From Bin75 sp965223955 (lineage in GTDB: Bacteria; Nitrospirota; Nitrospiria; Nitrospirales; UBA8639), in assembly GCA_965223955.1 (NCBI GenBank), contig OZ245029.1, forward strand, positions 1,364,001 through 1,428,000: DNA of 64,000 nt, written 5' to 3'. This document shows positions 16,196-24,879 of this stretch, in pieces. Position 1 is the first letter of the stretch; every line of letters starts with the position of its first letter. Under the pieces are notes generated by a model. It saw nothing but the letters and a program-made list of their open reading frames with translations. It was not told where the DNA came from and made no database searches. The translations under genes were made by a program, and so were the position numbers.

Positions 16196-17875
16196 ATGGG
16201 ATTGAGAAAACACGAAGACGATAATCGGGAGATAGAGAAACTGCGCGGAGAACTCCAATCCCTGGAGAACGAAATGCGCCACCTGTACGAAACCCGCATG
16301 AAATTGCAGCAATCGCAAAAACAGAATGAACGGTTGACGTCCAGCCTCGAGGAAGCAAAAATCCAGATTGAAACCCTCCGTACCGAGATCGCCAAACTCA
16401 CGGCTCCGCCATCGTCGTATGGGCTCTTCTGCAGTCTGAATGATGATTCCAGCGCCAACGTCTACGTTGCAGGCAGAAAAATGCGCGTCAGCGTGCATAG
16501 TTCGGTGGCGAATACGACCCTGCGAAAGGGGCAGGAAGTGATTTTGAATGAAGCCTTGAACATCATCGAGGCGCGTGCCTTTGATCCCCAGGGACAAGTG
16601 GTGAAGTTAAAGGATCAGTTGGATGGGACACGGGTGCTGATTCAGTTGCACCATGATGAAGAACGCATCGTCGAACTGGGTGAGCCGTTACTCCATGAGC
16701 CGCTCAATGTGGGTGACCATCTGCTCTATGATCCCCGGTCCGGCTACGTCATTGAGAAAGTCCCCAAAGCCGAAATCGAAGAGTTGGTGCTGGAAGAAGT
16801 GCCGGACGTGCAATATGAAGACGTTGGGGGATTGGCAAAAGAAGTCGAGCAGGTGACGGATGCCGTGGAATTGCCATTTTTGTACCCTGAACTGTTCAAG
16901 GAACATCGTCTGGCCCCGCCCAAGGGCATCCTGTTGTACGGGCCTCCGGGGTGCGGAAAGACGATGATTGCGAAAGCCGTGGCGAATTCCATTTCCAAGA
17001 AAATGCGGCATCTATCCGGCAAAGAAGTCCGAAGTTACTTCCTGCACGTGAAGGGGCCAGAACTGCTGAACAAATACGTGGGCGAATCGGAACGGTACAT
17101 CCGGGAGGTGTTCGCCAAGGCGCGGGCCAAGGCGGCAACCGGTAATCCGGTCGTGGTGTTTTTTGATGAAATGGACGCGTTGTTTCGTACACGGGGGTCC
17201 GGGATCTCTTCCGATATCGAATCGACGATCGTCCCGCAGTTTCTGGCTGAAATCGACGGGGTCGAAAAGCTCAAGAACGTGATCGTCATCGGGGCGAGCA
17301 ACCGGCAGGACCTCATTGATCCGGCGGTGTTGAGAACGGGGCGGTTGGACGTGAAAGTCAAAATCCCCAGACCGAATAAACAGAGTGCTCGAGATATTTT
17401 TGCCAAATACCTCATCGGCGATCTGCCGTTTGCCAAAGAGGAACTTGATCGGCACGCCCAGGATCGGCAGGCGGTGGTCTCGCACCTTCTGGACGTGACG
17501 GTGGAGTCGATGTATGCCACGTCGGAAGAGAATAAGTTCCTGGAAGTGACGTATGCCAATGGAGAAAAAGAACTCCTCTACTTCAAAGACTTTTCCAGCG
17601 GCGCTCTGATCGAAGGCGTGATCTCACGAGCGAAAAAATTCGCGGTGAAACGAGCCATCGACACGGGTGAAAAGGGCTTGAAAGAAGAAGACCTGTTGGG
17701 GGCCATTCGGGATGAATTCAAGGCGCATGAAGATCTGCCCAATACGACCAATCCCGATGACTGGGCCCGCATCGCCGGGCAAAAAGGCGAAAAAATCATC
17801 CACGTTCGAACCCTGACCTCCGGCTCGGAAGAAACGCGCGAAATTGAAACCGTGAGTGCCGGGCATTACTTTTAA
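16196..17875 (+). CDS. Proteasome-associated ATPase ARC/Mpa
   Basis: The AAA+ unfoldase that feeds tagged proteins into the 20S proteasome. The 559-residue protein has an N-terminal coiled coil (residues about 8-65), tandem OB domains (about 70-200) and one AAA module with Walker A GPPGCGKT near 248-255 and Walker B VVVFFDEMD near 319. The second region of homology (NRQDLIDPAVLRTGRLD) is present. The last residues are GHYF, placing Tyr second from the end as in the GQYL tail of Mpa that docks into PrcA pockets. ATG 16196 follows AAGGGAAG; the frame extends upstream to 16115 but without a signal. It is followed by dop after 30 bases. Confidence 0.95.
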   Translation: MGLRKHEDDNREIEKLRGELQSLENEMRHLYETRMKLQQSQKQNERLTSSLEEAKIQIETLRTEIAKLTAPPSSYGLFCSLNDDSSANVYVAGRKMRVSVHSSVANTTLRKGQEVILNEALNIIEARAFDPQGQVVKLKDQLDGTRVLIQLHHDEERIVELGEPLLHEPLNVGDHLLYDPRSGYVIEKVPKAEIEELVLEEVPDVQYEDVGGLAKEVEQVTDAVELPFLYPELFKEHRLAPPKGILLYGPPGCGKTMIAKAVANSISKKMRHLSGKEVRSYFLHVKGPELLNKYVGESERYIREVFAKARAKAATGNPVVVFFDEMDALFRTRGSGISSDIESTIVPQFLAEIDGVEKLKNVIVIGASNRQDLIDPAVLRTGRLDVKVKIPRPNKQSARDIFAKYLIGDLPFAKEELDRHAQDRQAVVSHLLDVTVESMYATSEENKFLEVTYANGEKELLYFKDFSSGALIEGVISRAKKFAVKRAIDTGEKGLKEEDLLGAIRDEFKAHEDLPNTTNPDDWARIAGQKGEKIIHVRTLTSGSEETREIETVSAGHYF

Positions 17876-17905
17876 TACTCTTGCTCAAACCGGAATGAGG
17901 AGTCC

Positions 17906-19381
17906 TTGCAGCGCATTATCGGCACAGAAACGGAATTTGGTGTGGCCTCGCGCCACGTTCACGCCTCCGATCCCGTTGAGAATTCCCTCCTACTGATCAG
18001 TTCTTACCCGTCTCTCCTTGCCCCACAAGCTCTTTGGGATTACGAGAACGAAAACCCCCTGCGGGATGCTCGAGGGTTTGAAGTCGAGGGCGAACGTGAA
18101 TGGCCGGGTCCCGAGTATAACCGGGCGCTCAATAAACTGTTGGCGAACGCCGGTCGACTGTACGTCGACGGGGCGCATCCCGAGTATTCGACGCCGGAAT
18201 GCAGTACGGCTCGTGAACTGGTTGCGTATGAACGGGCCGGTGAACTCGTCGTCGCCAAGTGCCTGGAAGCCATGAATCGGACGACGGAGGGAAACGAGTG
18301 CGTGCTGTACAAGAACAACTCCGATGGAAAGGGCAACAGCTACGGATACCATGAAAATTATTTGATGAACCGTTCAGTGCCGTTCGACGTGATTCTTCAA
18401 GGGTTGCTGCCGTTTTTCGTGTCGCGTCCCATCTTTGCGGGAGCCGGGAAAGTCGGAGCTGAAAATGGAGCCGGGCCCGTGACGTATCAAATCTCTCAGC
18501 GCGCGGATTTTTTTGAATGCGTGGCGGATCTCAACACCATGGTCAAACGACCCCTGATCAATACCCGTGATGAGCCCCATGCGGACGCCGCGAGGTTTCG
18601 ACGGTTACACGTCATTGTCGGTGACGCCAATATGGCGGAACTGTCCACGTATTTAAAGGTGGGCACCACGGCGATCGTGACGCATATGTTGGACGAGGTC
18701 GCCGCCGTTCCCGCGTTTGCGCTGGAGAATCCCGTGGAAGCCGCCAAGATCGTCTCACGTGATCTCACCATGAAAGCCGACCTGAAGTTGTCCCGGGGCG
18801 GTGCGACCAACGCGCTTGCCATCCAACGCGCCTATCTCCGGGCCGCGCATGATTTTTACGCCTGTCGCGAGTTGTCGCCCGCGACGAAGGACGTGTTGGT
18901 GAGATGGGAAAGCGTCCTGGATAAACTCGAACGGGACCCGAGGCAATTGGTCGCGGAACTCGATTGGGTGGCCAAACAACAGATGATCGAGTCGTACGTG
19001 GAACGGAAAGGCTGTGGATGGGATGACCCGCGCGTGGCATTGATGGATTTGCAATACCACGACGTTCGGCCGGAAAAAGGCCTGTATTATACGCTCGAGC
19101 GGAGCCGGCGCATTGAGCGGTTGCTGGATGATGAGGAAATCGCCAAGGCGGAATTTCATGCGCCACGAGGCACGCGCGCCTATTTTCGCGGCGCCTGCCT
19201 CCGGAAATTTCCTCACCAGATCTATGGGGCCAGTTGGACGTCGGTGCTCTTTGACGTAGGCGACGTGTCCGTCAAACGGGTTCCGTTAATGGATCCCTTG
19301 AGGGGAACGCAGGATTTGACCAATGAGTTGTTGGAGGGCGTGGAGACGGCGCAACAACTCCTGGATCGTTTGTCGGCCTGA
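17906..19381 (+). CDS. dop: Dop, deamidase/depupylase of the Pup/UBact system
   Basis: Dop belongs to the carboxylate-amine ligase fold; it deamidates the C-terminal Gln of Pup and removes Pup from substrates. At 491 residues it has the IIGTETEFGV start (ATP/Mg site), a Dop-loop segment before GRLYVDGAHPEYSTPE (nucleophilic Asp region), NNSDGKGNSYGYHENY and NTRDEPHAD. This loop, absent from the second paralogue at 21784, identifies it as Dop rather than PafA. The start is TTG at 17906 behind AGGAG at 17898-17902. The following 387 bases, where related clusters carry the modifier gene, hold only repeats. Confidence 0.93.
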   Translation: MQRIIGTETEFGVASRHVHASDPVENSLLLISSYPSLLAPQALWDYENENPLRDARGFEVEGEREWPGPEYNRALNKLLANAGRLYVDGAHPEYSTPECSTARELVAYERAGELVVAKCLEAMNRTTEGNECVLYKNNSDGKGNSYGYHENYLMNRSVPFDVILQGLLPFFVSRPIFAGAGKVGAENGAGPVTYQISQRADFFECVADLNTMVKRPLINTRDEPHADAARFRRLHVIVGDANMAELSTYLKVGTTAIVTHMLDEVAAVPAFALENPVEAAKIVSRDLTMKADLKLSRGGATNALAIQRAYLRAAHDFYACRELSPATKDVLVRWESVLDKLERDPRQLVAELDWVAKQQMIESYVERKGCGWDDPRVALMDLQYHDVRPEKGLYYTLERSRRIERLLDDEEIAKAEFHAPRGTRAYFRGACLRKFPHQIYGASWTSVLFDVGDVSVKRVPLMDPLRGTQDLTNELLEGVETAQQLLDRLSA

Positions 19382-19768
19382 CCCCCCGTAAAACCCTCTC
19401 CCCTGGTGAGAGAGGGAAGGGTGAGGGGGAGAGGGCCGGGGTGAGGGGGGCTTGTTATTCCGAGCGAAGCGCCTGTCCTGAGCTTGTCGAAGGAAGGAAT
19501 CTGCTTTTTCCTTCTGTCATTCCCGCAATTTTTTAGCGGGAATCCAGTTCTTCCTCCCTCGCCCCTAGTCTGAAATTAGGCGAAGCCCCCGACATTTTTA
19601 ATCGGGGGGCTGGGGTGAGGGGAAAGTGGTCAATAAATAAGTGAGGCATTTGCAGGTCGGATTAGCGTAGCGTAATCCGACAGAAAGGCATTGAACGGCG
19701 AAGCTGTCGGGTTACGCCTTCGGCTAACCCGACCTACTTCCCTGAACCGGTGATGTGAGGACTTCAGC
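19382..19768. repeat. Repeat-filled gap between dop and prcB; no modifier gene
   Basis: Contents in order: an R5 unit at 19393-19450 (CTCTCCCCTGGTGAGAGAGG type), an R4 unit at 19470-19497, an R3 unit at 19513-19548, and a CCCCCGA/TCGGGGG inverted repeat at 19585-19609. Two R2 units in different versions follow, at 19654-19682 and 19704-19737. No open frame of Pup or UBact character (a short, charged, disordered protein ending in Gly-Gly-Gln/Glu) can be read in any frame. Confidence 0.8.
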
Positions 19769-20605
19769 ATGGAATCAATTCTGTCAAAAATGCCCGTGAG
19801 TCAATGTTCGAGTTTTTTTGATTTTATCCATCACACGCGACCCGAACTGACACCCGCCGTGCGATGGGGGAGCGGGGGGCACGTGTCCGTGTCGGTGGAC
19901 GAGATGCAACGGAACGTGCTGTCGCAACTCTCTCACGGGACGACCGTGTTGGCCGTGAAATACGAGAAGGGCGTGGTGATCGTCGGCGACCGACGCGCAA
20001 TCGAAGGGTACCAAGTGGCGTCGCGTCGTATGGAGAAGGTCTTTAAAACCGACAACCATTCGGCCATCGCCATTGCGGGCGCCGCGGGACCGTGTCTGGA
20101 AATGGCCAAGTTGTTCGGGATTGAACTGGAACATTATGAAAAACTGGATGGAGTGTCGTTATCCTGCGAAGGCAAGGCGAATCGGTTGGGGCAAATGGTA
20201 AAAGCGAATTTGCCCATGGTCATCCAAGGGTTGGTCGTGATTCCCCTGTTCGTGGGGTTTGACCTGAAGCAACAACAGGGCCGGATTTTCAAGTATGACG
20301 TCACCGGCGGGAAATATGAAGAAACGGAATACCACGCGGTCGGGTCCGGGGGAAAAGACGCCCGTGTGACCATCAAAGAACGGTTTCGCAAAAATCTGTC
20401 CCAACCGGAAGTCATCTCCCTCGCGATCCAGGCGCTCTTGAGCGCGGCGGAAGAGGACGTGGGGACCGGGGGCCCCGACCTGTTCCGGGGCATTTATCCC
20501 ACCATAAAAATCGTCGATGCCCAAGGCGTGCGGGACGTTGAAGATGCCGACGTGGCGTCCCAATGCGACCAGTTGGCTCGCTCGCGATCCGAACGGGAAT
20601 CCTGA
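19769..20605 (+). CDS. prcB: 20S proteasome beta subunit PrcB
   Basis: The proteolytic subunit of the 20S core. The 278-residue precursor has a propeptide of 57 residues ending in SHG, then the catalytic Thr58 (TTVLAVKYEKGVVIVGDRRA). Further conserved segments are the Lys-bearing region RRMEKVFKTDNHSAIAIAG, ELEHYEKLDGVSLSCEGKANRL and GTGGPDLFRGIYPTIKI. ATG 19769 follows TGAGGAC. The stop overlaps the prcA ATG (TGATG), so the two subunits are translationally coupled. Confidence 0.97.
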   Translation: MESILSKMPVSQCSSFFDFIHHTRPELTPAVRWGSGGHVSVSVDEMQRNVLSQLSHGTTVLAVKYEKGVVIVGDRRAIEGYQVASRRMEKVFKTDNHSAIAIAGAAGPCLEMAKLFGIELEHYEKLDGVSLSCEGKANRLGQMVKANLPMVIQGLVVIPLFVGFDLKQQQGRIFKYDVTGGKYEETEYHAVGSGGKDARVTIKERFRKNLSQPEVISLAIQALLSAAEEDVGTGGPDLFRGIYPTIKIVDAQGVRDVEDADVASQCDQLARSRSERES

Positions 20606-21288
20606 TGACGCTTCCATTTTACGTGTCCCCCGAACAACTGATGCAGGATAAGGCGGAGTATGCCAAAAAAGGCATTGCCAAAGGCCGGTCGATCGTGGCT
20701 ATCGAGTACCGGGACGGCGTGCTCTTCGTGGCGGATAATCCAAGCAATTCATTGTTCAAGATCTCCGAAATTTACGACAATATTGCCTTTTCAGGAGCAG
20801 GGCGATACAGCGAATTTGAAAGTTTGCGAAAAGCAGGCATTCAACACGCCGATTTAAAAGGGTTTATGTACAGTCGCGAAGACGTCACGGCTCGTTCCCT
20901 GGCAAATGGGTATTCGCAGACCCTGGGCACGATTTTCAGCCAGGAGCTGAAACCCTTTGAAGTGGAAATCCTGTTGGCCCAAATCGGCGAACGGCCCGAC
21001 CAGACGGAATTGTATCGCATCGCGTTCGATGGGATGATCGTTCAGGAAAAGGAATTCGTGGCCATCGGGGGGCGTTCGGACACCGTGGTCTCTGCCCTGC
21101 GCGCGACGGGTTCGGAAGACGTCCTGGATCTGAAAGCCGCCCTCACCCGGTGCATGAAAGCCCTCGAAACCGCGACGGGCCAAAACGTGTCACTGCCTGC
21201 GCTCGAAGTCGCGTTCCTCGACCGGACCCGTACCGGCCGAAAATTCCGCCGCGTCGGCGCAGAAGAAGCCGGCACCCTTCTTTCATAA
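20605..21288 (+). CDS. prcA: 20S proteasome alpha subunit PrcA
   Basis: Alpha rings gate the proteasome core. The 227-residue protein begins MTLPFYVSPEQLMQDKAEYA, closely matching the mycobacterial start, and contains KGIAKGRSIVAIEY, ENPS-like DNPSNSLFKISEIYD and QTLGTIFSQELKPFEVE. ATG 20605 shares bases with the prcB TGA; a longer in-frame reading from 20563 would lie inside prcB and is rejected. The C-terminus ends in an Ala/Gly-rich tail. Confidence 0.96.
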   Translation: MTLPFYVSPEQLMQDKAEYAKKGIAKGRSIVAIEYRDGVLFVADNPSNSLFKISEIYDNIAFSGAGRYSEFESLRKAGIQHADLKGFMYSREDVTARSLANGYSQTLGTIFSQELKPFEVEILLAQIGERPDQTELYRIAFDGMIVQEKEFVAIGGRSDTVVSALRATGSEDVLDLKAALTRCMKALETATGQNVSLPALEVAFLDRTRTGRKFRRVGAEEAGTLLS

Positions 21289-21783
21289 CTTCCTTATTCC
21301 CCTCCTTTGTAAGGAGGGGTGAGGGAAGGTAGAGAATCCGGGCAGGGTGAGGGTGACTTCTCCTCCTTCTGTCATTCCCGTTTTTCCCTCTCTGTCATTC
21401 CCGACGCTTGTCCCCGACGTTTGTAATCGGGGATCCAGTCAAGTAAAGGAATCCAGGGTCTTTCTCTTTTTCCTTTTCCGTCATTCCCGACGGTTGCAAT
21501 CGGGAATCCAGGGTCTTTGTTTTGATCCGAAGACCAATAATCCCCCTCCTTTGCCTGCCCTGAGCGTAGCGAAGGGTAAGGAGGGGTGAGGGGGCATAAG
21601 GCATGTCCCTGCCTTTGAGCAGGGATGGCGCGGCTACAAAGGCAAGGACACTGGATCCCCGATCGGGGTCGGGGATGACAGAAGGAGGAAAGTCCAGGGT
21701 AGGTCGGATTAGCGTAGCGTAATCCGACATCCTCGCACGAGGTGTCTGTTCCGTCCATGTCGCGTCTATGGTAACATGCATCC
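21289..21783. repeat. Repeat-filled gap between prcA and pafA
   Basis: Contents: an R1 half-element at 21297-21352, R3 units at 21368-21456 and 21479-21515, a second R1 part with an embedded R4 unit at 21541-21640, an R3 unit at 21650-21682 and an R2 unit at 21701-21729. The 495 bases contain no credible gene. A GAGGAAAGTCC string at 21685-21695 resembles an RNase P RNA signature but has no supporting structure. Confidence 0.85.
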
Positions 21784-23157
21784 ATGAAACGGATTTTTGG
21801 ACTTGAGTGTGAATACGGTCTCACCTTTTCCCCCAATGGCCGGGTCTATCTGCCGATTGAAAAAATTCTGGGATACATCTTTGAAGGGTTGATTCCGAAC
21901 AGTTGGCCGTCCAACGCCTTCCTCACGAATGGGGCCAGATTTTATCAGGACACCGGATGCCATCCCGAGTATTCCACTCCGGAGTGCGATGACATTTTCG
22001 AGTTGGTGATTCACGAAAAGGCCGGAGAGCGGATTCTCGAATCCTGTTTGCCCGCGGCGGAAGAACGCCTCCGGGAAGAAGGGCTCGCCGGCGACATCTA
22101 TATTTTTAAAAACAACACGGATTCCCTGGGAAATACCTATGGGTCCCATGAAAATTTTCTGATGCAGCGTGACGTTGACTTTTGGAAGGTGGCTGAACAG
22201 CTCATTCCATTTTTTGTGACGCGACAAATTTTTTCAGGCGCCGGGAAAGTGCTCAAGGTCTCGGGTAAACCGCACTATTTCCTGTCCCAGCGAGCCCAGC
22301 ACATTCACGAAAAAACCTCTTCCTCCACGACGTCGTCCCGAAGCATTATCAACACGCGGGATGAGCCGCATGCCGACGCCGAACGGTATCGACGCCTTCA
22401 TATCATTCTCGGGGATTCGAATATGTCGGAGTTTGCCATTTACCTGAAGGTCGGCACGGCGGACCTGGTGTTGTCCATGATCGAGGAAGGGTATTGTGTC
22501 AAAAGCATTGAATTGGAAGATCCCGTCAAGGCCATCAGGGAAATTTCTCGAGACCCCACGTTGAAAAAAAAGGTGAAGTTGGATGATGGACGAGAGTTGT
22601 CCGCACTGGAAATCCAACGGATCTATTTGGAAAAGGCTTCGGAATTTCTCCACGACCGGCCCTATGACAAGGTGCTGGCCGACGTCCTGACGGAGTGGGA
22701 ACGCGTGTTGAATGCGTTGGCGGATGACCCCATGCAATTGGTGCGGGAGATCGATTGGGTGACGAAACGCTGGGTGATCCAATCGTATATCGACCGAAAA
22801 GGGTGCGGGTGGGATGATCCGCGAGTGGCGATGATGGACCTGCAATATCACGACGTGAACCGGAAGCGCGGGCTCTACTATATTTTAGAGGCGCATGAGA
22901 AGACGGTGAAGATGGTGGATGAGCGAGCCATTGAACGCGCCATGTCCATACCGCCCCAGTCCACCCGCGCCAAGGTTCGAGGCGATTTCATTCGATTTGC
23001 CCGAGCCAAGAATCGCTCCTACACGGTTGATTGGACCTATTTGAAACTCAATGGCTATTGGGAAGAAACGATCTTGTGTATGGATCCCTTTTGTGCGTTC
23101 AATCGGCGGGTGGATGAACTGCTGGCCCAGGTGTCTCCCGCTTCCCTCCAGATGTGA
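21784..23157 (+). CDS. pafA: PafA, proteasome accessory ligase
   Basis: PafA attaches Pup (or the UBact equivalent) through its C-terminal Glu to substrate lysines. The 457-residue protein begins MKRIFGLECEYGLTF with the ATP/Mg glutamates and lacks the Dop loop. It goes directly to FLTNGARFYQDTGCHPEYSTPE, which carries the catalytic Asp. NNTDSLGNTYGSHENF, NTRDEPHADAERYRRLH and GCGWDDPRVAMMDLQYHDV follow and are shared with dop. It completes the ARC-Dop-PrcB-PrcA-PafA set in the usual order but is separated from prcA by 495 bases of repeats and may have its own promoter. Confidence 0.95.
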   Translation: MKRIFGLECEYGLTFSPNGRVYLPIEKILGYIFEGLIPNSWPSNAFLTNGARFYQDTGCHPEYSTPECDDIFELVIHEKAGERILESCLPAAEERLREEGLAGDIYIFKNNTDSLGNTYGSHENFLMQRDVDFWKVAEQLIPFFVTRQIFSGAGKVLKVSGKPHYFLSQRAQHIHEKTSSSTTSSRSIINTRDEPHADAERYRRLHIILGDSNMSEFAIYLKVGTADLVLSMIEEGYCVKSIELEDPVKAIREISRDPTLKKKVKLDDGRELSALEIQRIYLEKASEFLHDRPYDKVLADVLTEWERVLNALADDPMQLVREIDWVTKRWVIQSYIDRKGCGWDDPRVAMMDLQYHDVNRKRGLYYILEAHEKTVKMVDERAIERAMSIPPQSTRAKVRGDFIRFARAKNRSYTVDWTYLKLNGYWEETILCMDPFCAFNRRVDELLAQVSPASLQM

Positions 23158-23331
23158 AATGCTGTTGCCTTCCCACGAAAATAGCCAACGACACCCCCAA
23201 TCTGTCATTCTGAGCCGAAGGCGAAGAATCTCTCACTCAACAACCGAACGCCTGGAAAAGCAGATCCTTCGCTTCGCTCAGGATGACAACCTGAGCCATG
23301 TTCATCTCTTGGGGGCAGGCGGCAAGCCTAC
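23158..23331. repeat. R7 and R8 repeats between pafA and the M23 gene
   Basis: R7 at 23201-23287 has TGTCATTCTGAGC at one end and the complementary GCTCAGGATGAC at the other, with AGAATCTC/AGATCCTT inside. R8 (GGCGGCAAGCCTACATGA type) at 23316-23343 runs into the start codon of the next gene. Confidence 0.75.
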
Positions 23332-24243
23332 ATGAGGGATTCCCACGCGAACGTCGTCACTCGTCCGTGGCTCGTGGCACTGGTGTTGGTGCTAGCAAGC
23401 GTGTGTCAGCCCCTGCCTTCGCGGGGGGAAGGGCCTCAGTATTCCGTGGGGGCCGATGGACAAGTCAGTGGCAAGCAAGGGGAAGTGTTGGTGGTGACGG
23501 TTCCCGTCCGGGACCGGCCGGACCGGGTCGAAGGGCGATTCTTAGAACGAACGCTGACCTTCTTCCCCTTCAAGGAACAGGTGTATGCGGGACTGTTGGG
23601 GCTGGATATGCAGGATCGTCCGGGCCGTTATGAACTCACGATCGAGGTCGTCTATCCTCAACGGACGGAACGTCGTAGCCTGTCGGTGCTCGTGATGAAG
23701 GAAGAGTATCCCGTTCAACGGTTGACCTTGCCCTCGCGAATGGTGGATCTCGATCGGAAAACCCTTGTCCGGGTCGAGACCGAATCCAAGGCCGTCCACA
23801 AGGCGTTTGCCGGTTTCGTCCCGCACCCCCTGTGGAAGGGCAGGTTTCGTGAGCCGGTCCATGGGGAAATATCCGGGCGATTCGGCAGTCGACGGGTCAT
23901 TAACGGGCAACCCAGAAAACCCCATAGTGGTGAAGATATCGCGGCGCCTGAAGGAACCCCCGTGTTGGCCATGAATGACGGGATGGTGCGACTCACCGCG
24001 GATCACTTCTTTTCGGGAAAAGGGGTGATCGTGGATCACGGGCTTGGCCTCTTTTCCATGTATTTTCACTTATCCAGCGTGGACGTAGAGCAGGATCAGG
24101 TCGTGAAGAAGGGTCAGGTGATCGGGAAAGTCGGCTCCACGGGACGGGCGACCGGCCCGCATCTCCATTGGGGCGTGCGCCTCAATGGATCGCGTGTTGA
24201 TCCCTACTCTCTGCTTCATCTGACGGTTGACGAACAATCGTAA
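23332..24243 (+). CDS. Secreted M23 family metallopeptidase
   Basis: A 303-residue exported peptidoglycan endopeptidase candidate. A signal peptide (LVALVLVLASVCQPLPSRG) is followed by a beta-rich domain (residues about 35-150) and a C-terminal LytM domain. Unlike the EnvC-like protein upstream in the window, the zinc motifs look intact: HSGEDIAAPEGTPV and THLHW-like GPHLHWGV. It is therefore probably catalytic, cutting peptide cross-links. The ATG at 23332 lies inside an R8 repeat and has no clear ribosome binding site; a start at a later Val codon is possible. Confidence 0.88.
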   Translation: MRDSHANVVTRPWLVALVLVLASVCQPLPSRGEGPQYSVGADGQVSGKQGEVLVVTVPVRDRPDRVEGRFLERTLTFFPFKEQVYAGLLGLDMQDRPGRYELTIEVVYPQRTERRSLSVLVMKEEYPVQRLTLPSRMVDLDRKTLVRVETESKAVHKAFAGFVPHPLWKGRFREPVHGEISGRFGSRRVINGQPRKPHSGEDIAAPEGTPVLAMNDGMVRLTADHFFSGKGVIVDHGLGLFSMYFHLSSVDVEQDQVVKKGQVIGKVGSTGRATGPHLHWGVRLNGSRVDPYSLLHLTVDEQS

Positions 24244-24270
24244 CTTCAGCGGTTTCTCTGAAATGTATCC

Positions 24271-24810
24271 ATGAACAACGTCTGTGTGTTTTGTGGCTCC
24301 AGTACCGGCCTGAAGAGTCGTTATGCCGAGATGGCCGGGCTCCTGGGCAAAGAACTCGCCGCGCGTGGGCTGGGCTTGGTCTATGGTGGAGGCAAGATCG
24401 GGTTGATGGAGGTGGTGGCGAAGGCCTGCCTCGCCGGAGACGGCCGGGTGACCGGCGTCATTCCGGAATTCATGGTGGCCAAACAATGGGCCCGGCACGA
24501 CGTGACCATGCTCCACGTGGTGGGATCGATGCATGAGCGCAAAGCCCTCATGGCGGATTTGGCTGATGCCTTTATCGGGCTGCCCGGCGGGTACGGGACC
24601 CTGGAAGAGTTTTGTGAGATGATCACCTGGCGACAGCTTCAGTTACATCAGAAACCCTGTGGGCTGTTGAACGTCGATGGATTCTTCGATGCATTCCTGA
24701 CGTTTCTGGATCATCAGACACGGGAAGGGTTTTTGGCTCCTGAAAATCGAGCGTTGATTCGTGTGGCCTCTGATCCGGCGACGTTGCTCGATCTTCTGCA
24801 TGAAGCCTGA
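24271..24810 (+). CDS. LOG family phosphoribohydrolase (TIGR00730 type)
   Basis: A Rossmann-fold protein of 179 residues in the lysine-decarboxylase-like/LOG family, which releases bases from nucleoside 5'-monophosphates (cytokinin-activating in plants). Signature motifs are CVFCGSS near the start, YGGGKIGLM, and the diagnostic PGGYGTLEE. The bacterial role is not well settled. It follows the M23 gene by 27 bases and may share its transcript. Confidence 0.92.
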   Translation: MNNVCVFCGSSTGLKSRYAEMAGLLGKELAARGLGLVYGGGKIGLMEVVAKACLAGDGRVTGVIPEFMVAKQWARHDVTMLHVVGSMHERKALMADLADAFIGLPGGYGTLEEFCEMITWRQLQLHQKPCGLLNVDGFFDAFLTFLDHQTREGFLAPENRALIRVASDPATLLDLLHEA

Positions 24811-24879
24811 ACCTTTGCCATGCGCCCGATAGTGCGATAAACCTGTCCCCGACGTTCTTAATCGGGGATCAGAGGTTCC
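24811..24879. repeat. R3 repeat between converging genes
   Basis: An R3-like unit at 24843-24871 (GTCCCCGACG...ATCGGGGATC inverted repeat) lies between the LOG gene and the minus-strand gene ending at 24880. It could act as a bidirectional hairpin at the convergent junction. Confidence 0.6.

Noticed and set aside
19382..19768. Possible UBact or Pup frame in the dop-prcB gap
   Set aside because: All readable short frames consist of repeat units (R2-R5) and none shows the expected charged body or Gly-Gly-Gln/Glu end.
21685..21695. GAGGAAAGTCC string resembling an RNase P RNA signature
   Set aside because: It lies in a few bases between an R3 and an R2 repeat, and no room or pairing for the rest of the RNA is present.
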